DNA of 64,000 nt from JAJXWB01 sp965246795. GTDB lineage: Bacteria; Pseudomonadota; Alphaproteobacteria; Rhizobiales; Beijerinckiaceae. The stretch is taken from NCBI GenBank assembly GCA_965246795.1, contig CBDFFN010000008.1, positions 1 to 64,000 of the forward strand, given 5' to 3'. A program made the translations under genes and the position numbers. The notes beneath the pieces were generated by a model. That model worked only from the letters and a program-made list of their open reading frames with translations, ran no database searches and was not told where the DNA came from. Below are positions 62,036 to 64,000 of the stretch, one piece after another (within the stretch, counting starts at the first letter, position 1; each line of letters starts with the position of its first letter).

Positions 62036-62901
62036 AAGGCATCATCCTCGCGGGCGGAAAGGGTACGCGGCTGCATCCGCTGACCGTTTCGGTGTCGAAG
62101 CAACTCCTGCCTGTCTACGACAAGCCGCTGATTTACTATCCCCTATCGACGCTGATGCTCGCCGGTATCACCGACATTCTCGTCATTACAAGCCCGCACG
62201 ATGCGAACCTGTTTCGCGGTCTGCTCGGAGACGGCGAGCGTTTCGGCCTGACGCTGTCCTACGCCGTGCAGGACGAGCCGCGCGGCCTCGCCGACGCGTT
62301 CATCGTCGGGCGTGATTTCGTCGGCGCGGATCGCGTCGTGCTCGTGCTCGGCGACAACATCTTTTATGGCTCGGGCTTTCCGGCGCTGCTTGGCGAGGCT
62401 GCGGCGCGCACCACCGGCGCAACCGTCTTCGCGACGATCGTCAGCGATCCGCAGCGTTACGGCGTCATCGAAGTTGCGCGGGACGGACGCGCCCTGTCCA
62501 TCGAGGAGAAGCCGGCATCGCCACGCTCAAATCTCGCGGTGACGGGTCTTTATTTCTACGACAATGCGGTGCTCGACGTCGCGGCGCGGATCACGCCATC
62601 GGCGCGCGGGCAGATCGAAATCACGGACGTCAATCGCGCCTATCTCGAAGCGGGCACTCTGAATGTTACGCCGATGGGGCGGGGCATCACCTGGCTCGAT
62701 GCCGGCACGCATGACAGCCTCATGGAGGCCGGGCAGTTCGTGCAGACGCTCGCGCGACGGCAGGGGCTACGCATCGCCTGTCCCGAAGAGATCGCGTTCC
62801 GCCGTGGCCTGATCACGCGCGAAATGTTGCTCGTATCAGCGCGTCTCCACGAAGGCAGTCCATATGGTGCTTATCTCGCCGGCATCGCCGAGAGTGCGTG
62901 A
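62032..62901 (+). CDS. rfbA: Glucose-1-phosphate thymidylyltransferase
   Basis: A 289-residue nucleotidyltransferase that makes dTDP-glucose. The signature is KGIILAGGKGTRLHPLTVSVSKQLLPVYDKP; the active-site region VLVLGDNIFYGSGFP and the metal-binding TWLDAGTHDSLMEAGQFV follow RmlA. GTG 62032 overlaps the rfbB stop. It acts before RfbB in the pathway. The stop is three bases from that of the convergent permease. Confidence 0.95.
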   Translation: MKGIILAGGKGTRLHPLTVSVSKQLLPVYDKPLIYYPLSTLMLAGITDILVITSPHDANLFRGLLGDGERFGLTLSYAVQDEPRGLADAFIVGRDFVGADRVVLVLGDNIFYGSGFPALLGEAAARTTGATVFATIVSDPQRYGVIEVARDGRALSIEEKPASPRSNLAVTGLYFYDNAVLDVAARITPSARGQIEITDVNRAYLEAGTLNVTPMGRGITWLDAGTHDSLMEAGQFVQTLARRQGLRIACPEEIAFRRGLITREMLLVSARLHEGSPYGAYLAGIAESA

Positions 62902-62904
62902 GCC

Positions 62905-64000
62905 TTAAGGCGCCTTGCGACGCGACGTGTCGACCGCTGCATCGGCGACGGCCGCATCGGCGCGATCGTTCGTCCGCAGCAGATGGTAGAGCAGGATCGC
63001 GCCGAACGTTGCCGTTCCGATACCGCCCATCGTGAAACTCCCGACCTTGATCGTCAGATCGCCCGCGCCGGCTGTGAGCGCGAGCGCGACCGTCAGCAGG
63101 TTGCGTGGCTGCGCGAAGTCGACGTTGGCCAATACCCAGATGCGGCCGGCCGTCGCGGCGATAAGCCCGAATACGACAAGTGCGAGACCGCCGATCACGG
63201 CCGGCGGCAACGTCAGGATCAGCGCGCCGAATTTTGGCGAGAAGCCGAGCAGGATCGCGAAGCAGCCCGCGACGACGAAGACGATTGTCGCATAAACTCT
63301 TGTCACCGCCATTACGCCCATGTTCTCGGCATAGGTTGTGACGCCCGTGCCGCCGCCGAACGCCGCGATGGATGTCGCGACACCATCGGCAAGAAATGCG
63401 CGTCCGATCAGCGGATCGAAGTTACGACCTGTCATCGCCGCAAGCGCTTTGATGTGTCCGAGATTCTCGGCAACGAGGATTACAGCGATGGGCGCGATGA
63501 GAAGCATCGCCGACGGCGTGAAGACCGGCGTCTGAAATTTCGGCAGACCGATCCACGATGCCGCTGCGACACTCGAGAAATCGATCGGCTTGCCGAAGCC
63601 GAGCATCGATGTCCCGACTATGTAGGCGACATAGCCACAGATCGCGCCGAGCAGCACGGGAAGCCGGCGCGCGGTGCCGCGCGTGTGTACGGCGATGACC
63701 GCGACCGCGAGCGCAGTGAACAGGCCGATTGTCGTGTCGAAGCCGCTGGCCGACACCGACTTCACCGCCACCGGCGCAAGATTAAGTCCGATGGCTGCTA
63801 CGATCGCGCCGGTGACGATGGGCGGCATCAGCCTCTCGATCCAGGCCGTCCCCGAAACGTGCACGACGGCGCCGATCAACGCATAGACGACGCCGCAGGC
63901 GAAAATGCCGCCGAGCGCGACCGGGATGTTCGGATTGGGACCGGACCCGGAGTAGCCGCTCGCGGCGATGACGACGGCGATGAAAGCGAAGCTCGAACCG
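62905..64000 (-). CDS. NCS2 family uracil/xanthine permease (truncated by the window edge)
   Basis: The C-terminal 365 or so residues of a nucleobase-cation symporter-2 protein; the N-terminus lies beyond the window. Segments SGSGPNPNIPVALGG, FGGGTGVTTYAENMGVMAVTRV (the UraA-type signature with the substrate-binding Glu in TTYAEN) and VIGGLALVVFGLIAATAGRIW are clear. It takes up uracil or a purine with proton symport. The C-terminal 20 residues are charged and variable. It is convergent with rfbA. Confidence 0.92.
   Translation of the reverse strand, partial: GSSFAFIAVVIAASGYSGSGPNPNIPVALGGIFACGVVYALIGAVVHVSGTAWIERLMPPIVTGAIVAAIGLNLAPVAVKSVSASGFDTTIGLFTALAVAVIAVHTRGTARRLPVLLGAICGYVAYIVGTSMLGFGKPIDFSSVAAASWIGLPKFQTPVFTPSAMLLIAPIAVILVAENLGHIKALAAMTGRNFDPLIGRAFLADGVATSIAAFGGGTGVTTYAENMGVMAVTRVYATIVFVVAGCFAILLGFSPKFGALILTLPPAVIGGLALVVFGLIAATAGRIWVLANVDFAQPRNLLTVALALTAGAGDLTIKVGSFTMGGIGTATFGAILLYHLLRTNDRADAAVADAAVDTSRRKAP

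Overview
The window looks like two different alphaproteobacterial genomes joined near base 17,990. Bases 1 to about 17,990 read as a sphingomonad: TonB-dependent receptor, paired acyl-CoA dehydrogenases, intracellular PHB depolymerase, RNase R, and three kinds of palindromic intergenic element of the sort common in Sphingomonadaceae. From about 17,990 to the end the content and order read as Hyphomicrobiales (Rhizobiales): Hsp20 with DUF1150, dnaK and dnaJ, a PmtA-like methyltransferase followed by pyrF, DUF1330, dapB and gpmA, and different dispersed palindromes (three of them with CTCATCCTGA or CGTCATTGCGAG type ends). At the join a sigma-factor-like gene and a heparinase-like gene are both cut off at the same place, and small indels are crowded around it, so a misassembled or chimeric contig is the simplest reading.

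First part. A GST and an MFS exporter (minus strand); two acyl-CoA dehydrogenases and a TonB receptor (plus); an RNase R gene with three apparent frameshifts and an in-frame palindromic repeat; a cation-efflux-like gene split by an 849-bp IS5-family element whose target site can be reconstructed; a saccharopine-dehydrogenase-like reductase; an ABC exporter; PhaZ; then a 1-kb stretch of heavily frameshifted genes running up to the join.

Second part, 18.0-36.2 kb. A hybrid histidine kinase; a tightly coupled four-gene operon (alpha-oxoamine synthase, N-acyltransferase-like protein, desaturase of the eukaryotic sphingolipid delta-4 (DEGS) type, FA2H-like fatty acid 2-hydroxylase) that looks like a compact ceramide-type lipid pathway and is the most interesting object here; heat-shock genes; and housekeeping genes (pyrF, dapB, gpmA, alkB).

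36.3-47.1 kb is a surface-glycan region: an iron-sulfur E1-type 3-dehydrase (RfbH-like) with its diagnostic His and Cys pattern, a GtrA flippase, a polytopic membrane protein, a GtrB-like glycosyltransferase, a methyltransferase, a sugar epimerase/reductase, a NeuB-type synthase overlapping a ThDP enzyme, and an MFS permease. 47.2-60.9 kb holds uptake and catabolic genes: a branched-chain-type ABC importer (SBP, two ATPases, two permeases), a polar-amino-acid-type ABC importer, a DUF917 protein, a urocanase paralogue lacking the usual active-site cysteine, and an oligopeptide-type binding protein. The window closes with rfbB-rfbA (dTDP-glucose pathway) and a truncated NCS2 purine/pyrimidine permease. 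No rRNA, tRNA or CRISPR array was seen.
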